From: Anarhynchus alexandrinus
Taxonomy: Eukaryota > Chordata > Aves > Charadriiformes > Charadriidae
NCBI GenBank assembly: GCA_008711295.1
Contig: VUYV01000036.1
Location: forward strand, 159,455-223,454
Direction: 5' to 3'
Length of the DNA: 64,000 bases
The notes under the pieces were generated by a model. The model was not told the DNA's origin, ran no database searches, and was given only the letters and a program-made list of their open reading frames with translations. Below are positions 24,054-36,341 of this stretch, in pieces. Position 1 is the first letter of the stretch. The number at the start of each line of letters is the position of its first letter. The position numbers were made by a program, and so were the translations under genes.

Positions 24054-24777
24054 TGCGGCGGGTTGACGGTGGCTGGCTGAAAACCGCGGACGGGGGCAGA
24101 AAACAAGATGGAAAGGCTCATGGGTCAAGGTAAGGACAGGGATCCTGATCGCTAACCAATTACCGTCGCTGGCAAAACAGCCTTGACTCAGGGGAAATTA
24201 ATTTAAATTTGATGGTGAGAAACAATGACAAGAATTTAAACGCCTTTCCCCTGCTTTCCCTTTTTCCAGGCTCAGCTTCACTCCTTTACTCCTGACCCCT
24301 CTACCCCTGCCCTGAGGGGTGTGAGGGGATGGGGAATGGGAGTTGTGGTCCATCCATAGCTCCTCTCTGCTGCTCCTTCCTCCTCACGCTTTTCCCCTGC
24401 TCCAGCATGGGGTCCCTCCCATGGGCTGCAGTCCTTCAGGATAAACCTGCTCCAGCATGAAGTCCTTTCTATGCTGGAAAAACATCTCTGCTCCAGCACC
24501 TAGAGCACCTCCTTCCCTCCTTCTCCTCTGACCTTGGGATTCACGGGGCTCTATCCCATACTTCTTTTCCTCACTGCTGTGCAGCATTTTGTCCTTTCTT
24601 AAATACAGTTTCCTCGAGGTGCCACCATCTTGGCTGTGGGGGCCAGCCGTGCTCTGTGGTGGGTTGATTGGACCTGGCTGGAACTGGCTGTGTCCAGCAC
24701 GGGGCAGCCCTGGTCTCTCCTCACAGAGGCCGCCATGCAGCCCCCCCACCAGCACCTCGCCATGGACACCCAGTGCA
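24054..24777 (-). mobile_element. Solo LTR of an avian endogenous retrovirus
   Basis: Read on the minus strand, the block starts TGCACTGGG at 24777 and ends CCCGCCGCA at 24054, giving the TG...CA ends of an LTR. The interior agrees with an LTR family I know from bird genomes: an upstream part with ggttggctgg-like words, an imperfect array of tgctccagca units (plus-strand copies at 24398, 24448 and 24489), a central ggggttgtggtc-type segment, and an A/T-rich 3' region next to accaattaccgtcgctggc. No gag, pol or env sequence lies on either side, so this is a solo LTR left by recombination. It is shorter than full copies I recall, mainly through fewer array units. Flanking target-site duplications are not clean (ttggc versus tgagc), which fits age. 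Any promoter activity is unproven. Confidence 0.78.
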
Positions 24778-25480
24778 TGAGCAAATAACTACCAAGATCT
24801 GTTAAGATCTTTACGATCCAAAAAAGAGAAAGAAGACTAAGAAAGCTCATTAAAGGATTTGAGAAAAGGCTTTCCAAATGAAAGGTTTGGGTGATAAATA
24901 CAGATTTTGAAGAGAATGGGTATATATATACATGTAATGAGTACATATATAAAATTGGGGGTGGGGAGGGAGAGGTGGTGGGGGGAGAGAGAGACTGCAA
25001 ATGGTAAGACTGAAGGTCAGCTGTAAGGTGTGACACACACCACAGACTGTACAACAGATGGAAAAATAAGAACAGAACAACAAGAGGGGATTAAGAGGAA
25101 ATGTAAAATAGAAAATGGGAGATGGCTCTATAAGGAAACAGAAAGAAAACTCAGGAAAGGATGGGAGACAACGTTGAGAACAGTCCGAAACTGCTGAATG
25201 CTACAGGGATGGATGAAGCTCTGTGTGCCCTACGACGTAGCGGGATGTGGTGAGCAAAGCTGAGAAAATCGAAGCTGAGAAATCAGGGTAAGTTGGAAGG
25301 AACAGACACAAAGAGGAAAATAAAAGAAAGAAAGAAAATGAAAATTCTGAGGAAGAAGATGGCAGAATGAACCACCCTCCTCTTCCCCCAAAAACACCTG
25401 TAGCAAAGATTTCTGCCTTCAGAGAGAGAAAAATTGGACTCAGATAGATGTAATTGTAAGACATAGGACGAACCCAAAAA
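24778..25480. repeat. Purine-rich low-complexity tract
   Basis: Directly right of the LTR the plus strand is strongly purine-biased (agagaaagaagactaagaaag, gaaagaaagaaaatgaaaa), with a short TA run near 24921-24930 and the G-quadruplex motif annotated separately. Because pyrimidine-rich complements lack stops in places, short minus-strand frames appear, but none looks like a protein. Confidence 0.6.
24957..24985 (+). other. G-quadruplex motif
   Basis: Runs of 5, 4, 3 and 6 G with short first loops (t, a) and one 9-base loop containing GG pairs. It lies about 180 bp outside the LTR. The potential to form a quadruplex is visible in the sequence; biological use is unknown. Confidence 0.6.
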
Positions 25481-26533
25481 CACAGGCACTGCTTCAGTCA
25501 CTGTTGGCCTGTATATGTCATATGATATTGTTCAGAAGGACAATTTTGGCTCTAAAATCTATGAATCTTCACAAGATGTGTAACTTGATGACAAAAATAA
25601 ATGCCTATTTGCAACTGTTAACAGCCTTTTTAAACATTAAGTTGTTTCTTTACATTTGGTAAAACGATTGTCCTATTTTAAGAGAACAGATATTATATGT
25701 AATTCCATCTAGAAGCAAAACAAAATAGATACCTATAACCTTAACAAACAGAAATGGTCATTTAGCTCTCTCTGCAATGTTACATCTGGAAATCTTTGAA
25801 GCAAAGCAAAAAAACAAATACCACACAAAACTTTCTCTCAAAGAGAATAAAGGAGATCTGTATAGCGTCTCATTGAAGGAATAGGCTTTTTCTGTTCCTT
25901 TACATAATTGATACACAATCTCATTTACATATTTCAGAAGTTTCCTAGGACTCTCCTTATTTGTTCTAGGATTGCCTCTTTCTTTGGCCTTTTATTTGAT
26001 TCTAAAGATAATGAGTTTCATAGGTTTTCTGCGTTTCCAACAAAAAAAAATCAGTATGTCTTCAGGCAAGCGTAGCCTTATGTGCTGGGAAATTTGATAT
26101 AAACTACACATAAGTAGGAGCAGAGTGAAACGGCCATATGTATGTAATATTGGCATGGGGCTAACAGACATCCTGAATAACGTCTGAAAAAAATTACTGC
26201 ATGGCTATTGTTTTTATTCTCTTTAATTTGTTGCTTTTTTTGCTGTTTGCCGCTTTCTTCTAATTTTTAAGTGCAATGTTGTGGTAGTGAATTCTTAGGT
26301 TCTTTTGGCTTTCCTATGTTTTTGCTGGGGGAGGTGGTGCCTTTGCTGTTTTGGTTTTTTTTTTATCTCCCTCTACCCTTTACTGTCCTTTATTTTCACT
26401 TTGCTTTGGCTATGCTAACAAAAAGATCTCCTGAACTCCGAAAAGTGTGTTAAAACACTTGTGTTCACTATCGAAATTTTTAGCTTGCTTGAACTGTAGC
26501 TCTACGGAAATACCAGATAAACACTCAAAATAA
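25481..26533. other. Unique AT-rich DNA, no gene seen
   Basis: Only short frames (60 codons at 26271-26453) and T-rich stretches. No repeat was recognised. Confidence 0.5.
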
Positions 26534-26593
26534 GAATTGAGCCCCTGCACTGAAGGGACTTCAGTGGTACTCACAGCTCAGATATGAGCAAGG
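26534..26593. mobile_element. Decayed inverted-repeat (MITE-like) element, copy 2
   Basis: aattgagcccctgcactgaa followed by gggacttcagtggtactcac recalls the arm of the sauropsid foldback element annotated at 33631. Only one arm is readable and the match is loose, so this is the weakest of the five copies. Confidence 0.3.
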
Positions 26594-27304
26594 GCATCTC
26601 CTGAAATGGCTTTGTTCATGTGTTGTTGAATCAGGCACACATTTGCTTATTTTTTCAAACACAGTAAATTAAGCAGCTTGAAGTTCACCTGCCCACTAGA
26701 ACTGCAACCTGATGCAGGACGTGTAAACAGCTCTGTTTCCCCCATGACTTCTTGTCATGGCATTACTCCCACAGGCAATGAGTAAAGCTGCTGGCAGATT
26801 ACATTGTTTCACCCCAATAAAATCTATATTTTACAGCTTAGGGGGGATCAGGATTTTTTTGTTTTTGTAAGGGCTGTTTTTTTTTGGTTTATTTGTTCGT
26901 CAATATTTAAGCCCTTTCACTTCTAAGAGAGCAGTAGGAACACTTGTGAGCGATTCACTATGGAAAGAGGGGTGTATGCATTCAGCTGTTAATATTAGAC
27001 TATTGTCAGCCAAGGTTAGCTAAGATGTAATATTTCATCTACCGTTTTTAGTGCTTGTTCAAAGAGGTGAAGATCGATTGCTTGTTGCTATATTCCAATG
27101 GCTTGTTACTTTTCCCATTTTTGCTGTTATCAAAGCCAGGAATACTTCTAGTCTGAGTTCAGCTAAAAACTTTTAACCTCCTAAATGATCCTTGGCTGCA
27201 CTTTTTCTAATTCTATTGCATTGTATTTGATGCTGGCCTCAATTTTTTTTTCAGTCAGGCATCCAGTTAGGCTGCTGGTGTATCTGATGTTTTTCTGTTT
27301 CCAG
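26594..27304. other. Unique DNA, no gene seen
   Basis: Ordinary AT-rich sequence with T-runs near 26877-26890 and 27241-27252. The right end forms the pyrimidine tract of the candidate splice acceptor described next. Confidence 0.5.
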
Positions 27305-27402
27305 AATGTGCGTATACGCATGGATGCATGGATGAGTGTGGAGATGGCGTCTGTGTGGGCTCAGGCTGCAAGTATTCTCACAGCTGGGAGAAATATCCTT
27401 AA
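27305..27402 (+). other. Candidate cysteine-rich exon behind a splice acceptor
   Basis: A good acceptor (tgatgtttttctgtttccag) ends at 27304. If the exon starts in phase 1, the frame reads xCAYTHGCMDECGDGVCVG and on to a TAA at 27400-27402. The first 20 residues hold five cysteines in EGF-like spacing. A GC-type donor (gcaagt) at 27368 would allow a 63-bp internal exon; no GT donor is convincing. Against it, the DNA is locally simple (gcatggatgcatggatgag), which produces such residues by chance, and a second frame is also open. I do not recognise a protein family. Probably a pseudo-exon, but testable. Confidence 0.2.
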
Positions 27403-28800
27403 CTCACATTGACCTGAGTTTCTACACATGTCTCTGAAGGCCAGATGCAGTACGAGCTTCTAGGAAATGGTAAATTTTCAAGAGATAAGGCACTCCTGTA
27501 TTTGGAGCCATAAAGCTTGCTTTCACGAGGGAGAGAGGTAGAGATCCAATGTTCCAGATAGTTCACTGTTCCTGTATTCTGAAATCATATGGATGCTTTA
27601 GATCCCTGAAAGCTTACTAATTCCCCTGCAAGGTGCAAAAAAAAATCTGTTTTTGATGGATACTTACCCATTTTTTCCCCAGGATCCTGGTATCAAATTC
27701 TAAGCTGACCGTGACTTGGGCATGAGGAATCTTTCTCCCCTTTTCTTTAAGCTGTCCACATCCCTTTAAAAATCGGGTTTTGAAGCCCATCATTGAAAAT
27801 TTTAATTGGTCTCCTAAGGAAATTGAGCTGATGAGAGTGCATTGTTAGTCTATACATTTATCAGTCTCTTTGCTGGTCCATCAGCCAATTTCCTCCAAAT
27901 CAGATGAGAGAAAAAAGTCTCAGAGTCATTCAGATGCCGTGATTTTAAAGAAAAACATCAGCCTGAACAGTGAAAGTAGACATTGCTCTTGCTTAGAGAA
28001 ACAGTTGGAAGTCAGGAGAGGAAAGTGGGATGTTCTGGTCAAAGATGCAAGAGGGAAGTGATATCTTGTGTAGGGATTTTTTATGGTTTGGTAGAGAAAC
28101 CAGATAGAGATAGATTGTGGGTTACTGTTGTGGTCTATGACAGTGCAGATGTCAACAAATACATAGGAAACCCAGGTTTACCTGTTCTGCTGCCCATGGA
28201 ACAGTTTTGTCTTTAATGTTATCAATGGAAACACATTTTAGTTAAATTCCCCTTTTTCATGCTAACAGGATGACTTTTAAGTATGTACCTATGCGTAATA
28301 CAGTTATAAATGAGTATATCAGTGTAGACATGCATAAAAAAGGGAGATGAACCTATCAGCAAAGTCAGATGGTCTCTTCCAGAGGGACCTGGTTCTAATA
28401 TGAAAATCTTTCTTTCTCTCATAAATCAATAAAATGATGGAAAGATACCACTGAATCTAAAGTGAGGTCTCTGTTTCGTGCTGCAGCTTCTTAGGGTAAA
28501 ACCCTTTGGGTCAATATATTTTCTTTAGTGTAAGTCCGTGGTAAATTATGACAATAACTAGGAGAATAAGGCCCCATATTGCAATCTCTTGTAAAATATC
28601 TGTAAATGCACTTAGCATTTATTACTCAAAGAATAAATTCTTTTAAAAAGCAAAATAAATTGCTTTTGAAGTTAGCAATGGATCTCCTAAGGATGAAAAT
28701 TTAACATCAGAGATACTAGTTGTAAGCTAGATATTGTTTTAAACTGAAGAATTGAATCCTTTACCCTGATGATTGAGTGAAGGTAGGTTTCTCTCCTTTG
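27403..28800. other. Unique DNA, no gene seen
   Basis: Short frames only (up to 77 codons). No element was recognised. Confidence 0.5.
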
Positions 28801-29150
28801 AGCTCCACGCGGAGAGTTTCAGGGAATCGTTATTTCATTGCACTTTATTACATCTTTCGCAGCTAAGGCTCATCTGCAGTAATGAACCACCACAGATCTC
28901 AAACAGTTGAAAATGCCATACTCTCCAAATTCTTCAGAACTATTGTGAAAGTCAATTGTATAGCGAAAGTATATGGTCACCAGATGGTCTTATTTGTTTG
29001 CCATGTAAACTGGCGGTATGACACAAAGAATCTCCCTTTGTGTTTTGGTGTACAAACATTGCATGGACACCATATGAGCACTAGGTTCTATGGCCAGTCT
29101 ATCATGAAAAACAACCGCTTTGTTTTCTCAGTCTAATTCCTTTCATTTTC
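28801..29150. promoter_or_regulatory. Candidate conserved noncoding block
   Basis: Complex sequence with retained CpGs (ctccacgcggagagtttcag, ttgtatagcgaaagtatatgg, actggcggtatgac), overlapping an 84-codon frame (28882-29136, +). That frame begins without a splice or promoter context I can support and resembles no known protein. A noncoding conserved element is more likely than a gene; both are inference. Confidence 0.2.
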
Positions 29151-32100
29151 TTTTCCAGTAAGTCCAAAATTAATTTCCCTTTTGACACAGATGTCCCATG
29201 TTTTATTACTGGTTCATAGATATCTCAGATAGATAGATAAAAAAATATAATTCTTTTTCTCTTTTTGGACTAGTTAGATGGTATGTGACAGTGAACAATG
29301 ATTAGAGAAGCACATTGATGTCCTTTATTAACTTTCTGAGTTCTATAACTTCTTCTATTGGAATTTCAGTTTCAGGCAGGATTTCTGATGTGTCCTCCAT
29401 AAAGTTCCTCCCGAGCTCTCCTACAGTGAACTTACATTAAAATATATATAAAATTCTTTTTTTTTCTGCTATATTCTTATGTTCTGTGAATGCTTATTTT
29501 GGCTCTACAGTTTCTCTTGCGCTCTTCCTGTTCTTGATATGGTTGAGAAAGATGTATTATAAATTCTTATGCCTTTTGCAAGTTTTTCTTTAGACATTTC
29601 ATTGACATGCCATATTCTGATTTTACATTTAGCCTGCTTGATTTTATAGTTCTTTCTATTTCCCTCATTTTGACACAACTCTGATTTCTATAAGCATACT
29701 TCTCTATTTCTGTGCCCCCCCTTACCTAGCCAGGTATTGTTTTTTCCTCCCCCACCCCACTCTGTTTTCTACACTTTCTGTGCTGGTTTAGTTGGAGTAG
29801 TAAGAAAAGATGATTACAACAGAAGATGTTGGAATGAACAAGACCTGCCGTAGTTTAAAAAGAAAACATAGAGGTAGACTGGATAGGGATTAATTTCACT
29901 TAACTGTGGCTATCAAAGTAAAGAGTCTGGCTTGCTTTGTCATCTAGTTTTTCTCTATAGTCATGGAAAAGAGAGGACCATCTCCAGAAGACAATCACTC
30001 TCACCCAAAGAGAGGGGTCTTGGAAGTGCATACTTCTCTTTGTAAACTAAAGAGAGAGTGGGTCGAAATTGACTCTTAGGAATGGCACTGTTGAAGTTAG
30101 GTGAGATGTGGAGTCATGACTCACAAGTGTCAGTCACCTCCTTATTTGTGTCCTTGGATTAATTCAGTCTGAGGAATGAGCTGAATATGTGATTTTCATT
30201 GGCTTAGGTAAAGGTATAGAGTGAGAAAATACACTCTTTTCTTCTCAGTCTCTTAATTTTCAGCAGACACACCTTTTTAAAAATAGGTCATTTTAATACT
30301 TTAGTTTTATGAAATTATTTACTTGTTCAATCAGTCTGCAGGTCTAGTTTCACTATATCTCCTGATGAAAAATTCCTTGGCTGTTGCCACAAATGGGAAC
30401 AATGCAATTCAGACACCTTGCTAAGAAAAATGGGTACCATTTCTGTCAGCTGTCAAGGCTTTATATCATGAATAAATCCTGAGGAGGAAAGTTTCCTTTC
30501 CACGGCTGCTGCTAGGTGTCTCAGATTCTCAGCCTGAGAAGAGCTTCTGTTCTCTGGCTGCGTTATGTAGTCACGTCAGCTTCATACCTACCGGTGAACA
30601 GAGAACCTGGGTACAATGAATCATTCAGCCCTCTGTACAAGGAAGGAAATACTTGGATGGCTAAAGGCAGGGTAGAGTTTCACTTCGAGCTGCATGAATT
30701 TCCCTGAAACTTTCTTAAAAAAACAGTGTAACGCTGTTTTTAGTGTGTTCTATTTGTCATTCAGAAACACAACACATTAGCAGCTTTGAACTCACAGGCA
30801 CTAAAAATATTTAAGTTACATAAGCAGATTGAGAGAAGGACTGAATGATGCTTTCAAACTGAAAATATTCTTAAGCATCTTTCCACTGCTCCAGCTAAAT
30901 AGTGCAGTTCTTGTAAAGGGCAGAGCTATAGGCACTGAGACAGCCAATCTATACTAGAGCGTGTAAAGAGGCAATTGAACCAAGATAAATATTCAGACAG
31001 ATCTGCAAGTTCAAGAAAGGAGAATTTTTTTTTTTTCTGAAATAAAACGTGCCATTGAACACAAGACTTTTTCTTTTCTTTTTCTTTGAATTTGTAGGTA
31101 TTTGCAAAGGCTGTTTTATTCATTCTTCGTTTTTCACCATTAGTAACTTGTTTCAACAAGTACCTTTTTAGCTGAATTTTCACTAGCATATAACATCAAG
31201 GAAGCACTGGCATAATAATTTTATTTTAAAAGTACCAAACACAACAAAATATTTGAAAGAGATTTGTTTCTTAAACAAAATTCTGTGCACAGTGTTAACA
31301 AAATGCATGCTCTGAAAGGGAAACTATAATTGAAATAAATTTTTGAGCAGCATTTGTGGGCCAACCAAATAAAGTCGATGTCTGTTACCTCGCTCTAAAT
31401 TTAAACCAGCATTCGTTCATAGTTTCACTCAAAAAACCCCAAACCTCTGCTAGACAGAAAAAAAACCAGATGCAGCCAAATTAACCTGAATAGCTGCAAA
31501 ACCAATAATTGTACAAGAGAAGGGTCTTAGAGGAAAGCAATATGTGAAGTTTAAATGTAAAATCTCCAAATGGAAATAAAAATAAGAAGAAAAAAGATGG
31601 TCCTAATTAGCAGCAGACATAGACATGAAATAAAATGCGGAGGGGCACAGGATATAGGAAACTATTTCAAATATGTTAGCACTTTAAAATGTCAGACAGT
31701 TTGAGACAGTTATGGAGAATTTATTCCTTGGTTTGGAAGGCCTAACAGACATGCAATAAAATTCACAGGAGCAGTATTGCAACAGAGTAAAATAGCAGGA
31801 AGGGTCAAGTGTAACAGTAATATAATCCAGTATTTAGTAATTTTGTATTTCTATAAAGTGGGCGATTAACGGTGTAATGGTATGTCTTTGTATTTGCTTT
31901 TATATACATGCAGACACGCCAAATCCATATACAGATCAGAAATTCCATGTAACAATGGATTTAGGAACTCTGGTCTATTTGAAATGAAATTGAATAACCA
32001 AATTTTCTTAAACCTCGGGAGCAGGAGGGAAATGAGGGAGAATGTAAAAGGAAATATTTTGTTGCAATGTTCCCCTGGTAATTGCAATTTTTTTAATTCT

Positions 32101-33630
32101 CAAGAACAACAGAAGTAAATCTCAAAAGAAAACAAAAGCATTCAAAATTAAAAAAATTATGAATGCTTCACTCTGAAACTTAAAAAAGTGTTTTCAGAAC
32201 AGAGATGTATTTTATCTCAAAGCATCACATTGATATTTAAACAAAGTCATTATCTCTAATGTAATACTTGAAGAAGCCTGCAATTAGATTTTAATATGTG
32301 TTCAGAGAGATGTATGAGCAGAATGTATATATCCATATATCATGAGTATGTTATATGCTGCTATAGCTCACTCATCATTCTGTATATGTGCTGGTCTCAG
32401 GGCTGTCAGAGATATGACTTGAAGAGGGCTGAGGACTGTTTATTTCTTTGAGAAGACAGAATTTTTGTTCTAATTATGAAATGACACATTTAATGATATA
32501 ATATCTCTAAGCACCAAATACTTTTTACCACTAGTATTTTCCTTTTTTTCCTAGGGTAAATTGAAAATACTTCCCTCTTCTTCCTCTGAATCCTGGTATC
32601 TGGCAGAAGCAAACCATTTAACTTAACGACCCCAAATATTTCAGACATATGTAAAGAGCATAATTCCCTACAGCTCCTTTTTTATAAGCAAAACCTGTGT
32701 ATCTCTGAGCCAGTTATTTGAAGAAGAGTTGGAATTTTACTTGGAAAATGTATTTGGCTATATATTGCTGTAAGAACATCTCACTCTGTTAAGAAAGAGG
32801 GTCCCTAGAATTATTCCATTTATTTTTTCAACTTGGAAATGTGGTGAAACATTTCCTCCAGACTGTGGATCCACTTAGGATCTTTCCTGTTCCCTAGCTG
32901 TTGTGGGAGCGGTCAGGTCAGCACCGCTACCAGTTCCTCCTTTAGGACATGCACTGATTTGCCCTGTCCTTTATTTCTGCAGGTTGGCTGGGGAGAAATT
33001 TGTCAGATGATGGCAGATCCTTTGATCCATCACCAGCTTAAGCTGTGGAGCTCATTAAGGGTGAGATTTTTCTAAACCATCTCAGTGATTTAGGGACATA
33101 GATTTCTGTTGACTTTTGATGGCTCATGTGAAAACGGGGGTCATTTGTATATCTACAAAAATCCCTTCCAGAATTTTCCTACTGGTAGCCAGATTTGGCA
33201 CATTCTAGGTATATCTTTACTGGCAAGATTATTCGGGGTAACTGGAGTTCACCATATTGTCACAGCTGAAGTGGACTTTTAACCCATCTTTGCCAGGTTG
33301 TATAAACCTCCTGCTTTATTTCAGTCATGTGAGGAATTCTGTTGGTGTCTATCCAGAAATTTGTAAAATTGATCTGAGAACTTTGGAGAGTATGTGGAGC
33401 ATGTGCATGGGACAAAGAATAAGTAGCATTCATTAATCAAAAAGAAAAAAAGAACAATAGAGAAATTTCATTGCTGAAGTTGCTCTTTTAGCAGTTCTCA
33501 ACTACTTTTGCAGCAAAACCAGCTTCCAGGAGGAAGGTTCATGAAAATATTTTCACTGTGACAGCTCACGAGGCACAGGAAAGTCAAAAAGTGTTCATGC
33601 CTCATCCTTTGAGCAGTGATATTGGAGACT
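29151..33630. other. Unique AT-rich DNA, no gene seen
   Basis: It contains a short GATA run at about 29227-29239, T- and A-rich stretches, and no frame above about 90 codons. The 32870-33080 part is a little more complex (gtgggagcggtcaggtcagc) but is not convincing as a gene or element. Confidence 0.5.
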
Positions 33631-33695
33631 GGGTGAAAACTCATTCTTTCAATGGCAAAATTCTCACTGGCTTCATCATAGCCAAGTTTTCACCC
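33631..33695. mobile_element. Inverted-repeat (MITE-like) element, copy 3, best ends
   Basis: A 65-bp element with perfect 11-bp terminal inverted repeats, gggtgaaaact at 33631-33641 and agttttcaccc at 33685-33695. The centre is caatggcaaaattctcactgg, close to the core of the foldback family (caatggcaaaactcccattg) scattered through sauropsid genomes. It cannot encode anything and would depend on a transposase elsewhere if it moved as DNA. The copy is mutated mainly in its inner arms. The family name is not known to me. Confidence 0.55.
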
Positions 33696-35230
33696 CAAGT
33701 CCTCACTAAGCACAGATAGAGCAGTCATACACCTCAGTGCTCATTTATTACTCTTTATTGTCACAATATTTATTGCATCTGAAATACCCTCAGTTTCTAT
33801 TTTTCTTCATCTGAGATTACCTTTGTTTAAGTTTCATGGGATTGAATAAACAGGGACATGGAAACAGAAAATAATTTTTGAGGCAGAGCCATAAGAAAGT
33901 CAGGGATTTGGCTGCTATGGTAGAAGTTTTGCACAAGCCTTATACACATGGAGCATTATTTTGGGAAAAAGTTAGTACTCACTGCTCATAATATAGGATT
34001 GTGATTAATAAAATTAATAAAATTAGTATTGAATGTAACAATTTAAGGTTTAAATCCACAAGCAAATTTTCACCACCAATACTGTTTTTAAGTCTAAGTA
34101 CATCAAAAAGGCACTCCTCAGTGTATTGGACTGCACTGATTGGTGTCACTTTTTTCTTCTTTTAATCAGATTTTCAGTATGCTTCTAGCAAAATATATTT
34201 TAATATGAAAAGCTGGCTAGCATCCCATCAGCTAACAAGAACCTTAACCTGGCTGTGTCTTTATTCCCAGTTAATTAAAACACAAGTCTTTCTTTAGTCT
34301 TTCTGTGGGAATACAGATTAAATATGTGTGTACGTTAGGCATTGTACACAAACTGCTGTCCCTTTTGTAGTGCTATCTGGCCTATGGTGCTTGAAATCAG
34401 TATGGTTCGTACACAGTGCAACCGCAGTTCCCGTGCCATAATGCATTTATCTGGCCATAGGGGGAAGGGGCTGCAGGATTAGGTACAACACCAGGGACCC
34501 AGCCCAATGTGCACCGTAACCTCTCCCAGAGTGGAGAGCAAGACCAGCCAGCACTGTTGCCTAAAACTGACTTGTGAATTACTCTCTGCTCTGCAAGCCC
34601 TCCAGCTCACAGCACAACAGAAGTCTGATACATCACTCATGAGAGTGCTTTACTCTTGCTCTTTAGGGTATTTGTGACTGGCAAAGCCCTTCTGTCCTTA
34701 TGCTTTCTCCAATATCTTGCCTATTTAGAGGATTGTGTCTTTGGGCAAGGAACTCTCCTGCAAGATCTGAAGAAATCTGTTCCCAAAGGGAGGAAGCAAG
34801 GGGAGATTTTGCCCTGAGGACAGTCTTTTTGATAATCACAAAATTAGTGACAGGAGATTCTGGGACCTCTTTGATAGATGATGTGACCCTGCTACCGCAT
34901 TCTTGATGAGGGAGAGAAAAGAATACTCCAAAGGGAAAAGAAAGCCAAAGAAAAAGTGAATAAAGTGCAATTGAGGAAAAGAAAAGCAAAAAAGTGGCCA
35001 TTAATTTTGATTAATTGCAGATTTCTCCTCTCCTCCTCCCAGTCATCTTCTATGCATTTGGAGTCCTCAGATTTGCCAGGTGAGACTAATAGGAAAGTGA
35101 TCCTGTTTTATAGAAACCTATGTCTAAGTGGAAGTTAATGAGGTGGAAATGAGTTACCTTCAGCAGAAATTTTTCCAAGTTTTCATTTTTACCAGTAAAA
35201 ATGCTACAAAGCAGGATTGATTAGCCTCGA
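33696..35230. other. Unique DNA, no gene seen
   Basis: The frames here include 112 codons (34663-35001, -), with no recognisable domain and a competing plus-strand frame over the same bases. No repeat was recognised. Confidence 0.5.
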
Positions 35231-35232
35231 GG

Positions 35233-35270
35233 CAGCTCTGCTACTGCAGCTCTGCTACTGCAGCTCTGCA
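35233..35270 (+). repeat. 14-bp tandem repeat, 2.7 copies
   Basis: The unit cagctctgctactg occurs twice in perfect succession and is followed by a 10-base partial unit. It is a minimal minisatellite in otherwise unique sequence. No variation can be judged from one sequence. Confidence 0.92.
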
Positions 35271-36341
35271 GGGCTCTGACCCAGTCTGGGGCCTCTGCAC
35301 AACACTTCTTCGAGGTGGGTAGACAAAGCTCTTGTCCAGCTCCATCTTGGTCACCTCCACCAGTGCCTCACTGCACAGATTGTGTATACCTTTGTCCTCC
35401 AGTCCTGCCATCATGGCCCTTCAGCAAGGTGGCAAAAAGGGCACTTTCTAATCCTACAGGCAAATCCTGCTGATGTCCTGGGTGAAGATTTCATAGATGC
35501 TATCTCGCAGCAGGTTCTTGGAGGCATGTGCCCATCTGGTGAGGGAAGCTTAATAGTGGTGCTTTTAATATATCATGAAAGAAGGCAAGCAGCCCCAGCA
35601 CCTACAGATGCAGGAAGAAACCTGGCCAGAGCACTGGACCTCACTTTGAAAGGATGCATTGTCCCTGTCCTCACCAACTCCTTTCTCAGCAGCTTCTGTT
35701 ATTGCTGGCATGAGCATCAAGGAGCCCTTGCATTATGGAGGTGCAAGGAACTTTTCTGCTTTCTTCTGTACAGATGCATGTCTCTGTAGGGCCAGTTTCA
35801 CATAAGCCGAGGATTTTACAGGTCTGATCTGAGCCCAAGACTGCAAACATTATACAGGCAGATCTCCATGGAACCCCAGTTACAAGCTACTGGCTGAACC
35901 AGTTTCCACTTGGAGGCTGGTGTAACCATGGAGCAGGTGTGAATGCAGACATTGTGTCCACCAGAATGAGGAATATGCAATGCTTGCTTTAAAAAAAAAA
36001 TAAAATTAATGTATGGCACATAGCGCTTTTGAGATATTTTCTTTGCAGATTCTGTAATGCATTTAACCAGACTGGGAAAAAAACAAAATAAAATAAACAA
36101 ATAAGTAATGAGAAAAACAAAAACCTACTGTAGATTTCAGCAACCTGTAGGATTAAAGGGGTGGTCTCCCCTTTCATCACACTGCCCACTTCAACCTGCT
36201 TGTTCAGTGTCTGCCAGGAAACTGTTTAAAGTTCCTGTGGCTTGAGAAATGGCCAATCTTGACAAAGAAGGAGATTTTTATCTGACCAGCCAAGATCTTA
36301 GAATGTCAATACTTGGCTCTGACTAATAAATAAATAAACAA
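35271..36341. other. Unique DNA, no gene seen
   Basis: A 135-codon plus-strand frame (35382-35789) lies here in GC-richer DNA. It matches nothing I recognise, starts without supporting context, and is left uncalled. Confidence 0.5.

Noticed and set aside
24108..24129. Short coding first exon (ATG then caag/gtaagg) in GC-rich DNA
   Set aside because: The bases lie inside the retroviral LTR on its antisense strand, and the pattern is explained by the LTR's conserved 3' region. The frame closes within 16 codons if unspliced.
29787..29830. Start resembling an avian LTR (tgtgctggtttagttgg)
   Set aside because: Similarity to remembered LTR starts ends after about 20 bases and no matching 3' end is found.
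35382..35789. 135-codon plus-strand frame
   Set aside because: No similarity or domain that I can name, and it begins without supporting context.
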